Assembly: GCA_026770585.1 (NCBI GenBank)
Contig: MU646515.1
Location: 541,615 to 552,957 of the forward strand
Length of the DNA: 11,343 nucleotides
Direction of reading: 5' to 3'
Origin: Baffinella frigidus
Taxonomy: Eukaryota; Cryptophyceae; Cryptomonadales; Baffinellaceae
Program-made: the position numbers and the translations under genes
The notes under the pieces: model-generated
The model's input: the letters and a program-made list of their open reading frames with translations, nothing else
Told to the model about the DNA's origin: nothing
Database searches by the model: none
Shown: one piece after another, positions 6,074 to 11,232 of the stretch
How positions within the stretch are numbered: position 1 is the stretch's first letter
Layout of the letters: each line of letters opens with the position of its first letter

Positions 6074-6317
6074 TACAGGGGCACCTCGCTCATAAGAAAG
6101 CGCACCCCCCCTAGTAGGACCAGCATACAGGGGTACCTCGCTCATAAGAAACCGCCCCCCCCTTATGATCACCGTAGGACCCTAGGCATGGTCCTACTGT
6201 AGGGTCCTAGGGGGGGGCGGTTTCTTATAAGCGAGGTACCCCTGTAGGGCCCTAGGCCTGGTCCTACTGCAGGGTCCTAGGGGGGGGGCGGTTTCTTACG
6301 AGCGAGGTACCCCTGTA
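6074..6317 (-). mobile_element. Family B MITE, copy 5: outer copy split by a sister copy
   Basis: The left half is 6074-6125 (CAGGGGCACCTCGCTCATAAG...AGGACCAGCA) and the right half 6247-6317 (GGGCCCTAGGCCTGGTCC...TTCTTACGAGCGAGGTACCCCTG). Removing the insert with one TA rejoins AGGACCAGCA-TA-GGGCCCTAGG, matching AGGACCACCG-TA-GGGCCCTAGG in intact copies, and gives 125 bp, a normal length. Terminal TA at 6074-6075 and 6316-6317. In the flanks, GGCGGTCCAGC-TGAAGCATTT occurs both before (about 5997) and after (about 6319) this unit. Confidence 0.85.
6126..6246 (-). mobile_element. Family B MITE, copy 6: inner sister copy
   Basis: Complete ends CAGGGGTACCTCGCTCATAAG / CTTATAAGCGAGGTACCCCTG, TA at 6126-6127 and 6245-6246, 121 bp. 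It is inserted at the TA of the core motif CCGTAGGGCCC of another family B element, in the same orientation. Confidence 0.9.
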
Positions 6318-6363
6318 CGGCGGTCCAGCGTGAAGCATTTGTACCACGCCAGATTGATCAAGG

Positions 6364-6697
6364 GAAACCGAAGCCTTATCCACGCAAGATCTGTCGTGGT
6401 TGACTTAAGGATTCAAGGGGATTCCCTTGAAAGATGTCAAGAGTGGATGTTTCGATCCTCGTGGCGTGGTACAGGGGTACCTCGATTACAAGAAAACGCC
6501 TCCCCGTAGGACCCTACAGTAGGCCTATGCCTAGGGCCCTATGGTCGTCCTGGGGGGGTGACGTTTTCTTGTAATCGAGGTATCCCTGTGCCACGCCAGG
6601 AGGATCGAAACATCCACTTTTAACATCTTTCAAGGGAATCCCCTTGAATCCTTAAGTCAACCACGACAGATCTTGCGTGGATAAGGCTTCGGTTTTC
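6364..6697. repeat. 334-nt foldback, about 106-bp arms
   Basis: The left arm 6364-6469 and right arm 6591-6697 pair from GAAACCGAAGCC / GGCTTCGGTTTTC inward to GTGGCGTGG / CCACGCC, with only about three mismatches, so the structure is recent. Family B copy 7 occupies exactly the loop. The 27-bp right end of that element (6564-6590) is repeated at 6693-6719 outside the right arm, sharing its private variant TATCCCTGTG. A template-switching or gene-conversion event that copied element plus arm would explain this. Confidence 0.8.
6470..6590 (+). mobile_element. Family B MITE, copy 7 (loop copy, variant ends)
   Basis: Ends CAGGGGTACCTCGATTACAAG / CTTGTAATCGAGGTATCCCTG: both arms carry GATTACAAG instead of GCTCATAAG, a co-varying change that keeps the pairing. 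The left flank is TA (6470-6471), the right TG. The core CCCTACAGTAGGCCTATGCCTAGGGCCC is normal. Length 121 bp. Confidence 0.75.
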
Positions 6698-6719
6698 TTG
6701 TAATCGAGGTATCCCTGTG
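6693..6719 (+). mobile_element. Solo duplicate of family B right end
   Basis: TTTTCTTGTAATCGAGGTAT followed by CCCTGTG is identical to 6564-6590. It lacks any core. It marks the outer edge of the foldback described at 6364-6697. Confidence 0.65.
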
Positions 6720-6775
6720 CGGAGGCAGGTTTGCGCGCGCTAGTCGCGCGATTCCAGAGGAACAATCCCACGGAC

Positions 6776-6986
6776 ACGTGTTTGACCACATGTATACAAT
6801 AAAAGTTTGACCACAGCAGCGCGGCAATGGTCAAAGCTGTGACCGAAGCTTTGACCAGCGATGGTTGACCAAACTACCGGTGGTCAAAGTTTGACCAGCT
6901 ACGTGGCGGCGCGGTCCTAGAAGCGCCAGAGTGGCGATGGAAAAAATGACCAAATTTTGACCAGCGGTGGTCAAAGTTTGACCAGC
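6776..6986. repeat. Cluster of TTTGACCA / TGGTCAAA motifs
   Basis: About ten TGACC/GGTCA words lie within about 210 bp, several forming the palindrome TGGTCAAAGTTTGACCA (6881 and 6968) or TGACCAAATTTTGACCA (about 6947). Part is a direct duplication with an 87-bp step (TGGTCAAAGTTTGACCAGCT and flank ACGTGGCGG at 6881 and 6968). It could be a protein-binding array or simply repeat DNA; no adjacent gene shows which. Confidence 0.55.
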
Positions 6987-7003
6987 TACGTGGCGGTGGA
7001 GGC

Positions 7004-7084
7004 CTAGAAGGGCCAGGGGTTGACGAGGGCTGCGTCGCCCTTGGCCCAGTACATGATCTGCTCGTACTTCTTCGCACTGTTGAG
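7004..7084 (-). pseudogene. Coding-like fragment, unknown family
   Basis: The minus-strand frame reads L-N-S-A-K-K-Y-E-Q-I-M-Y-W-A-K-G-D-A-A-L-V-N-P-W-P-F and then a TAG at 7004-7006. The residue mix looks like real protein, but the frame is closed within a few codons on its 5' side by telomere-like TTTAGGG sequence. A second copy (about 7340-7382) keeps S-L-N-S-A-K-R-Y-E-Q-I-M with silent changes before a stop. Shorter copies lie near 7602-7625 and 7721-7741. It may be an exon fragment; I do not recognise the family. Confidence 0.4.
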
Positions 7085-7162
7085 GGATAAGGCGTTTAGG
7101 GTTTAGGGTTGAGCACCACACGGGTTGAGCACCACCACACGGGGTTTAGAGTTTGCCCACTC

Positions 7163-7328
7163 TCATAGGGTAACGGCCTGAAAATGGGGTAGTTAGGCAT
7201 ACGGTATTGCCTAGGACCTCCTACCGTAGGCCGAGGGATCCTAGGACCAAAAAGTCTCGGCCTACGGTAGGAGGTCCCAGGCTATGCCGTAGGCCTAACT
7301 ACCCCATTTTCAGGCCGTTAGCCTATGA
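7163..7328. mobile_element. Family D foldback element, 166 bp
   Basis: Arms of about 70 bp pair from TCATAGGGTAACGGCCTG / CAGGCCGTTAGCCTATGA through ATGGGGTAGTTAGGC / GCCTAACTACCCCAT to CCTACCGTAGGCCGAG / CTCGGCCTACGGTAGG. ACTC (or ACTCTCA, depending on where the ends are placed) flanks both sides at 7159 and 7329. The uninterrupted sequence GCCCACTCTCACAA at 7760-7772 is the matching empty site. The target duplication is therefore not TA, unlike families A-C. Confidence 0.75.
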
Positions 7329-7469
7329 ACTCTCACAATCAGATCATTATTTGCTCGTACCGCTTCGCACTGTTGAGGGATGAGCGTTTAGGGTTGAGGG
7401 TGTAGGGTTTGGAGTGCAGGGTTAGGGTTTGGGGTTCGGAGTGCAGGGTTTGCTCACTCTGCAGATCAG

Positions 7470-7595
7470 CACAGGGGTACCTCGCTCATCAGAAAGCGCA
7501 CCCCCCCTAGGACCACCATAGGGCCCTAGGCATAGGCCTAGCCTACTGTAGGGCCCTAGGAGGAGGCGCTTTCTTATGAGTAATGTACCCCTGTA
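7470..7595 (-). mobile_element. Family B MITE, copy 8
   Basis: Ends CAGGGGTACCTCGCTCATCAG and CTTATGAGTAATGTACCCCTG, core GACCACCATAGGGCCCTAGGC...CCTACTGTAGGGCCC. The right flank is TA (7594-7595); the left is CA, so one target base has changed. Length 126 bp. Confidence 0.75.
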
Positions 7596-7789
7596 CAGTG
7601 GTCTGCTCGTTCTTCTTCGCACTGCATGGGGGGTAAGGGGTTAAAGTCAACATTTTGTTAAAGTCAACCCCCATAAAAACTGTCAACTTTTGCGTAGATT
7701 GAGCTGAAAAGAACAAGTGGCCTTCTTCGCACTGTTGAGGGTTCAGGATTTAGGGTTTGCCCACTCTCACAACGACACAGCGGACTTCC

Positions 7790-8020
7790 AAGTGATTCCT
7801 GAGTAACCCCTAAGCGATAAGACCTACGACCCTAAGGTAGGCAACCCGTAGGGACATACGTAGGGGGGTTCCTAAGCATAAGGTAACGGAAACTCGGGCT
7901 CTCAGCGCCCGAAATTCCCTTTGAAGCCCTCTGTGTGGCATATCCACGTCCCAAAACCTTTTTGTCTTCGCGAAAATTAACTTAGGTATCCGCGAAAGTT
8001 AACTTCTACCGGGGGGGTTC
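7790..8020. other. Spacer, no gene seen
   Basis: The stretch contains the near-repeats CCTAAGCGATAAG (about 7808) and CCTAAGCATAAG (about 7871), the local palindromic words CCTACGACCCTAAGGTAGG and TCGGGC...GCCCGA, and the direct repeat CGCGAAA(A/G)TTAACTT (about 7970 and 7992). No open frame of note and no element family were recognised. Confidence 0.4.
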
Positions 8021-8154
8021 TAGCTCTGCCTGAGTTAATTCAGGTCTCCTCAAAATGAGCAGATCGACCGGAAGTTGATTCCCCGGGTGTGTGGTACAAA
8101 TCCGTCAACTTTTGGAGCAAAACAACATCAGGCAACCCAAATGAGGCAGAGCTA
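8021..8154 (+). mobile_element. Family C MITE, copy 2 (reference copy)
   Basis: TA-GCTCTGCCT and AGGCAGAGC-TA bound a 134-bp element with TA at 8021-8022 and 8153-8154. The interior GGAAGTTGATTCCCCGGGTG ... ACAAATCCGTCAACTTTTGG is shared, inverted, with the copy at 2714-2850. Its left arm extends the match with TGAGTTAATTCAGG, but the right arm has diverged beyond the outer 11 bp. Confidence 0.75.
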
Positions 8155-8205
8155 GGGGTCGAGGACCTGGCAGCGAGAAGGGGGCATGCTCTATGATTAC
8201 TACGC

Positions 8206-8331
8206 TAGACCTGAAGGGGAGGCAATCGCAAAGGTCAACTCCCCTTGCCTTCGAGTCAACTTATGCCAACTTCCAACTCAGAGTTGGAACTTGCAAGGGA
8301 GTTGACTTTTGATTGACCACCATCACGTCTA
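8206..8331. mobile_element. Family E foldback, TA-bounded
   Basis: TA at 8206-8207 and 8330-8331. Imperfect outer arms (TAGACCTGAAGG.. / ..CCATCACGTCTA) lead to GTCAACTCCCCTTGC / GCAAGGGAGTTGAC and a central perfect palindrome TTCCAACTC-A-GAGTTGGAA (8271-8289). The GTCAACTCCCCTTG word also occurs in the arms of the 1558-1720 hairpin, suggesting a related family. Confidence 0.6.
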
Positions 8332-8339
8332 AAGTGGTT

Positions 8340-8444
8340 CTCAAGTTGACATGCTGGGTGCGCGGTACGAATCCGTCAACTCTGGAGCGGAAAAGAGCCC
8401 GGGCACACCAAATTGTTGTGCCAAAATACACTGAGGCAGAGCTA
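8340..8444 (+). mobile_element. Family C MITE fragment
   Basis: AAGTTGACATGCTGGGTGCG, ACGAATCCGTCAACTCTGG and TGAGGCAGAGCTA align in order with the interior and right end of the copy at 8021-8154; it ends in TA at 8443-8444. The left end is missing. The downstream GGGGTTTGGGACCTGAGCT resembles the flank after 8154 (GGGGTCGAGGACCTGGCAG), so insert and flank may have been duplicated together. Confidence 0.6.
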
Positions 8445-8465
8445 GGGGTTTGGGACCTGAGCTGC

Positions 8466-8570
8466 GGGTTAGGGTTTAGGGTTTAGGGTTTAGGGTTAAG
8501 GGTTTAGGGTTAAGGGTTTAGGATTTAGGGTCTAGGGTTTGGGGTGTAGGATGTAGGGTTTAGGGTTTAG
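8466..8570 (+). repeat. Interstitial telomeric array (TTTAGGG)n
   Basis: About 14 heptamers of TTTAGGG with TTAAGGG, TCTAGGG, TTTGGGG and TGTAGGA variants. The G-rich strand is on +, opposite to the terminal array at 1-120. It ends at the palindromic GCGCGCCGCTCGCGC near 8569-8584. Confidence 0.85.
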
Positions 8571-8611
8571 CGCGCCGCTCGCGCTAAGGGGGTTCAGCGT
8601 TCGGGGTTTCG

Positions 8612-8683
8612 GACCTGAGCTCCCACGAGAAGTCGGTTCTCATGCACCTCTTCATCATCTTCGCCCATGAGACCTGGTTCAGG
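8612..8683 (+). pseudogene. Coding-like fragment joined to telomere-like repeat
   Basis: The plus-strand frame reads D-L-S-S-H-E-K-S-V-L-M-H-L-F-I-I-F-A-H-E-T-W-F-R, with a hydrophobic run typical of a membrane helix, then passes into GGTTGAGGGTTTAG. The first codons (GACCTGAGCTCC) resemble GACCTGGCAGCG after 8154 and GACCTGAGCTGC after 8444. No start, stop or family can be assigned. Confidence 0.3.
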
Positions 8684-8700
8684 GTTGAGGGTTTAGCTGT

Positions 8701-8853
8701 CACACGGTGGACTACGAAACTTTCATCAAAAGTCAACTTGTCCAGAGACAATTAAGTTTAAGGCTTGTCCAGAGACAATTAACTTTTAGTGAAAATTGGT
8801 CACGTTACATCCCAACATCCAGCCCCAACGAAACCCTCGTAGTCCACCGTGTG
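8701..8853. mobile_element. Inverted-repeat element, 17-bp perfect arms
   Basis: CACACGGTGGACTACGA (8701-8717) pairs with 8837-8853. The interior holds a 27-bp-step direct repeat, CTTGTCCAGAGACAATTAA, at 8737 and 8764. The 85-codon frame from ATG 8707 runs through it and resembles no family. No TA or other target duplication is evident. Confidence 0.5.
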
Positions 8854-8941
8854 TTTGTGATACAGAGTTCACGGAGCCATTTGGAATTTCACATGATTGT
8901 AAATGTTGATCTGCTCGAAACTTCAAACCCCAAACCCCAAA

Positions 8942-9120
8942 GGCCACCTTTTAGGTTCTTGTAGGTACTGAGGGCGTTCCCAAGCCCAAACATCAGCCCG
9001 AAAACCTCAAAGAAGCCCCAAACCCTACCGTGTTGTTCGTGTAGGTGTTGAGCGCAAACCCCAAACCCCAAACCCCCAAAAGGCGACCTTGTGGTTCTTA
9101 TAGGTGTTGATCTGCTCGAA
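8942..9120 (-). repeat. Coding-like modules, diverged copies
   Basis: The - strand of 8942-9000 reads G-L-M-F-G-L-G-N-A-L-S-T-Y-K-N-L-K-G-G, close to the module repeated at 9384-9960. Shorter relatives follow: N-T-Y-T-N-N near 9029-9052 and F-E-Q-I-N-T-Y-K-N-H-K-V near 9085-9121, with F-E-Q-I-N-I-Y-N-H near 8895-8922. CCCCAAA heptamers lie between them. The copies lie in different frames, so they are not one gene. Confidence 0.4.
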
Positions 9121-9199
9121 ACGCTGAACCCGAACACTACGCCCTACACCCTTAACCCTAGCCCCGAACACTACGCCCCAACCCCCGAACGCTTGGGGT

Positions 9200-9299
9200 G
9201 TAAGGCTCGGGGTTTGAGGTTCGGGGTTCGGAGTTCGGGGTTCGGAGTTCGGGGTTTGGGGTTTGGGGTTCGGGGTTTGGGGTTTGGGGTTTGGGGTTT

Positions 9300-9300
<1 letters not shown>
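9200..9300 (+). repeat. Degenerate heptamer array (GGGGTTT/GGGGTTC/GGAGTTC)
   Basis: Clear 7-bp periodicity with variants GGGGTTC, GGAGTTC and GGGGTTT, the last four or five units being pure GGGGTTT. It is probably derived from telomeric TTTAGGG by A-to-G change and local amplification. Before it, 9121-9200 has C-strand CCCTACA/CCCCGAAC words, so orientation switches near 9195. Confidence 0.8.
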
Positions 9301-9347
<47 letters not shown>

Positions 9348-9373
9348 GGTGTGTGTGTGTGCGTGTGTGTGCG
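9301..9373 (+). repeat. (GT)n microsatellite
   Basis: About 36 GT dinucleotides with one CG and one CG/GC interruption near 9347 and 9361. It continues directly from the heptamer array. Valine/cysteine and histidine/threonine frames across it are artefacts. Confidence 0.95.
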
Positions 9374-9383
9374 GTGTGGGGTG

Positions 9384-9480
9384 CACCTTGTGGTTCTTGT
9401 AGGTGTTGAGGGCGTTCCAGACGCCGAACATGAGCCCCCCGGCATCCGCCCTGTCGAACTGCCACCCCGTCCCCTGTCGT
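9384..9480 (-). pseudogene. Coding-like module M, copy 1
   Basis: The - strand reads Q-G-T-G-W-Q-F-D-R-A-D-A-G-G-L-M-F-G-V-W-N-A-L-N-T-Y-K-N-H-K-V. Copies 2 and 3 (9627 and 9878) keep this frame. Against copy 2 the changes are four silent (Q, T, A, G codons) and two conservative (F/L, V/L); against copy 3 one silent and two conservative (A/V, V/L). That pattern suggests the copies once were, or derive from, coding sequence. The family is unknown to me, and the frame enters repeats on both sides. Confidence 0.45.
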
Positions 9481-9626
9481 GCCCACCACCATTCAGCGTA
9501 TAGGGCGTATGGTTGACGTGACGTTTGGGGTTTAGGTTTTGCGTTGCGGGATATCGCAGGAGAGGGCCGTCGTGGTTGAGAGTTGAGGGTTGAGGGTTTT
9601 GATGGTTCAGGGTTGAGGAGTTGAGG

Positions 9627-9705
9627 TGTTGAGGTGTTGCAGAGGCCGAACATGAGCCCGCCCGCATCCGCCCTGTCCAACTGCCACCCTGTCCCTTGTT
9701 TGTGG
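9627..9705 (-). pseudogene. Coding-like module M, copy 2
   Basis: The frame keeps G-T-G-W-Q-L-D-R-A-D-A-G-G-L-M-F-G-L-C-N-T-S. A deletion removes the W-N-A-L part, joining TTCGGCCTCTGC to AACACCTCAA. It is flanked on the + strand by GTTGAGG heptamers on the left and by TTTGGGG/TTTAAGG heptamers on the right. Confidence 0.4.
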
Positions 9706-9737
9706 TTTGGGGTTTAAGGCTTAGGGTTTGGGGTTTA

Positions 9738-9848
9738 GGCCACTCAGCGGGCTTCTCAGACAATGTCCATGTATTTTCCTGGTACAAAGTTCACCCAGAT
9801 TTCCGGGTGAAATCCGATTCGAAGATCACTGTGTGGGTCCAGGGTTGA
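9738..9848 (+). pseudogene. Coding-like fragment, 36 codons plus stop
   Basis: The plus-strand frame reads G-H-S-A-G-F-S-D-N-V-H-V-F-S-W-Y-K-V-H-P-D-F-R-V and then K-S-D-S-K-I-T-V-W-V-Q-G before TGA at 9846-9848. The aromatic/charged alternation looks like a beta-rich protein segment. The left side emerges from TTTGGGG/TTTAGG heptamers and the stop lies in a GGGTTGATGG heptamer-like run, so this could be an exon end captured between heptamer tracts. No family is recognised. Confidence 0.35.
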
Positions 9849-9877
9849 TGGTTCAGGGTTGAAGTTTTGAGGTGTTG

Positions 9878-9960
9878 AGGTGTTGAGGGCGTTCCAGAGG
9901 CCGAACATGAGCCCCCCGGCATCCACCCTGTCGAATTGCCACCCCGTCCCCTGTTTGTGG
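9878..9960 (-). pseudogene. Coding-like module M, copy 3
   Basis: The frame keeps Q-G-T-G-W-Q-F-D-R-V-D-A-G-G-L-M-F-G-L-W-N-A-L-N-T. It is 73 bp long with about three differences from copy 1, so duplication was recent. It is bounded by GTTGAGG heptamers (9861-9888) and by TTTAGGG/TTTGGGG variants (9963-10017). Confidence 0.45.
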
Positions 9961-10160
9961 TTGAGGGTTTAGGGTTTGGGGTTTGGGATTTGGGATTTCG
10001 GGTTTAGGGTTTAGGGTGCAGGAGTGAAGTCGTTTACGTTCTGTCAAATTGGCAACCCCCTGCAGTGCCCACCAGCAATTAGCGTTCAGAAACCCTAAAC
10101 CCTACACCCTAACACTGAGCCCTAAACGCTGAACGCAAAACGCTAAACGCTAAAAGGCAT
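9961..10160. repeat. Back-to-back heptamer tracts
   Basis: 9961-10020 carries G-strand heptamers (TTTAGGG, TTTGGGG, TTTGGGA). After a unique 60-bp spacer, 10090-10160 carries C-strand ones (CCCTAAA, CCCTACA, CGCTAAA, CGCAAAA). The two tracts face each other. Confidence 0.7.
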
Positions 10161-10500
10161 TCCAATACCGTAGGCAAGTTTCCCCGGTGTTCCCAAAGAA
10201 TCGAAAGGGTTTATGTCCGCGTGTGGGTTCGCGGACTTTCGGGAGAGATTTAATGTGCGATGATGAGGGGTAACCGAGGGGGTTTTCGGTCAGGTTTAAT
10301 CGGGGCGAGAGCATATTTTAAAAACTCCCCGCTCGTAGGGAGTTGGAGCCGTTTGCATCTTTTCTGACGGAAAAGCTCCAATTCACTATGCGAGGGAGCA
10401 TCTAAATTAACGCCGGGATGAGATTGAGTATCGGAGCCGTTTGGTCGCCCTGGACATCGGAGCCGTTTTTAAAAAAAAAATCCGGGATAGTTTGTACTAG
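10161..10500. other. Unassigned stretch with hairpins and a GGAGCCGTTT repeat
   Basis: No gene is recognised. Small hairpins are GTCCGCG/CGCGGAC (10215-10236), AACTCCC/GGGAGTT (10323-10344) and TTGGAGC/GCTCCAA (10343-10381). GGAGCCGTTT occurs near 10345, 10434 and 10460. The last of these, CCTGGACATCGGAGCC, returns as CCTGGACATTGGAGCC near 10675 (a single C/T difference that is silent in the frame read there). Confidence 0.4.
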
Positions 10501-10589
10501 GGGTCGGGATTTGGTAGGGGGCGCACGCGGCCCTCGGTTTCGACGAGAGTCGAGTTGCCCCCCCCCCCTGCACCTGCTTCCATCGCGTC

Positions 10590-10640
10590 CCGTACACCCT
10601 ACACCCTACACCCTACACCCTACACCCTACACCCTAAACA
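10590..10640 (-). repeat. (CCCTACA)n heptamer array
   Basis: Six units of ACACCCT, ending with CCCTAAACAAAAACATACC repeated once. It is a C-strand telomere variant. Confidence 0.85.
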
Positions 10641-10666
10641 AAAACATACCAAACAAAAACATACCC

Positions 10667-10837
10667 CAGACCACCCTGGACATTGGAGCCATTCGATACG
10701 AGCGCGTCCTTGAAATCGTGGATATGTATCATCAGGGGTCGCGACAATGTTGTCTTATTGTAGATTTCGACTTAGCGCGGAATTTCTCGATCCCCCGACC
10801 CGAAGTGAATTCCGCGCTAAGCCGAAATCTACGATAG
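10667..10837 (+). pseudogene. Coding-like fragment, 56 codons plus stop
   Basis: The frame reads Q-T-T-L-D-I-G-A-I-R-Y-E-R-V-L-E-I-V-D-M-Y-H-Q-G-S-R-Q-C-C-L-I-V-D-F-D-L-A-R-N-F and then about 15 residues to TAG. The first 40 residues look like a folded-protein segment with an amphipathic helix. The last part is made by the right arm of the inverted repeat at 10756-10836. The frame is open upstream to ATG 10418, but that part is encoded by heptamer repeats and is not credible. It could be an exon fragment; I do not recognise the family. Confidence 0.35.
10756..10836. mobile_element. 81-bp TA-bounded inverted repeat
   Basis: Arms of 30 bp (10756-10785 and 10807-10836) pair with two or three mismatches (TAGATTTCGACTTAGCGCGG / CCGCGCTAAGCCGAAATCTA). 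TA lies at both outer ends. The 21-bp centre is CTCGATCCCCCGACCCGAAGT-like. MITE-like in form, only one copy here. Confidence 0.6.
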
Positions 10838-10917
10838 GGGTTGGGTGCGTACCCGGCCCTCGGTTTCGACGAGAGTGGTGTTGCCCCCCTCCTCTGTCGC
10901 CTGTACCTGCACCCCGT

Positions 10918-10975
10918 GTTGAGGGTTGAGTGTTGAAAGGTGAGGGTGTAGGGGTTGGGGTTTAGGGGTTGGGGT

Positions 10976-11035
<60 letters not shown>

Positions 11036-11090
11036 GGTTTGTGGTTACGGGTTCAGGGTTGGGGGTTTAGGGTGGAGATTTTAGGACTCA
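10918..11090 (+). repeat. TTGAGGG heptamer array
   Basis: About nine perfect TTGAGGG units in a row at 10974-11037, flanked by mixed variants (TTTAGGG, TTGGGGT, TTCAGGG). One telomere variant has been homogenised locally. Confidence 0.9.
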
Positions 11091-11094
11091 GGGT

Positions 11095-11232
11095 TTAGCA
11101 TTGCTCAGCACGCACGCGCTCCACATCGGGTATCACGTAGAGGTTTGGGGCCATGGTGGATATGAAGTAATCGAGGGAGAGAGACCCCTTTACGATACCA
11201 CTGTGGCCACGATGTAGTCGACAGCGAGAGCG
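11095..11232 (-). pseudogene. Two related coding-like fragments beside GA tract
   Basis: The - strand reads L-S-L-D-Y-F-I-S-T-M-A-P-N-L-Y-V-I-P-D-V-E-R-V-R-A-E-Q-C to TAA at 11095-11097. A second, upstream frame reads L-A-V-D-Y-I-V-A-T-V-V-S to TAA at 11190-11192. The shared (L/V)-D-Y-(F/I)-(I/V)-(S/A)-T-(M/V) pattern and the identical position next to CT-rich sequence suggest a duplicated module. The family is unknown. Confidence 0.35.

Larger units (their letters stand above)
7055..7775 (+). repeat. Tandem subtelomeric unit, about three and a half copies
   Basis: The unit order is CTGCTCGTACTTCTTCGCACTGTTGAGGG-like block, telomere-like TTTAGGG/TTGAGGG run, then GTTTGCCCACTCTCACAA. Block starts are near 7058, 7352, 7604 and 7721; CACTCT ends are near 7158, 7454 and 7761. 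Two mobile elements (7163-7328 and 7470-7595) interrupt the first two units. The 7640-7700 stretch adds GTTAAAGTCAAC twice. The units supply uninterrupted reference sites for the insertions. Confidence 0.6.
10501..10910 (+). repeat. Direct repeat flanking a 260-bp segment
   Basis: GGCCCTCGGTTTCGACGAGA-GT occurs exactly at 10529-10550 and 10855-10876. Similarity extends outward (GGGT-GG...GCGCACGCGG / GGGTTGGGTGCGTACCCGG; GTTGCCCCCC...CTGCACCTGC / GTTGCCCCCC...CTGTACCTGC). The step is 326 bp. Confidence 0.65.

Noticed and set aside
9025-9787. Frames of 155-209 codons on the minus strand with T-H-T-H and P-N-P-K-P-Q-T runs
   Set aside because: These come from the (GT)n tract and heptamer repeats; the coding-like module M is only a small part of one frame.
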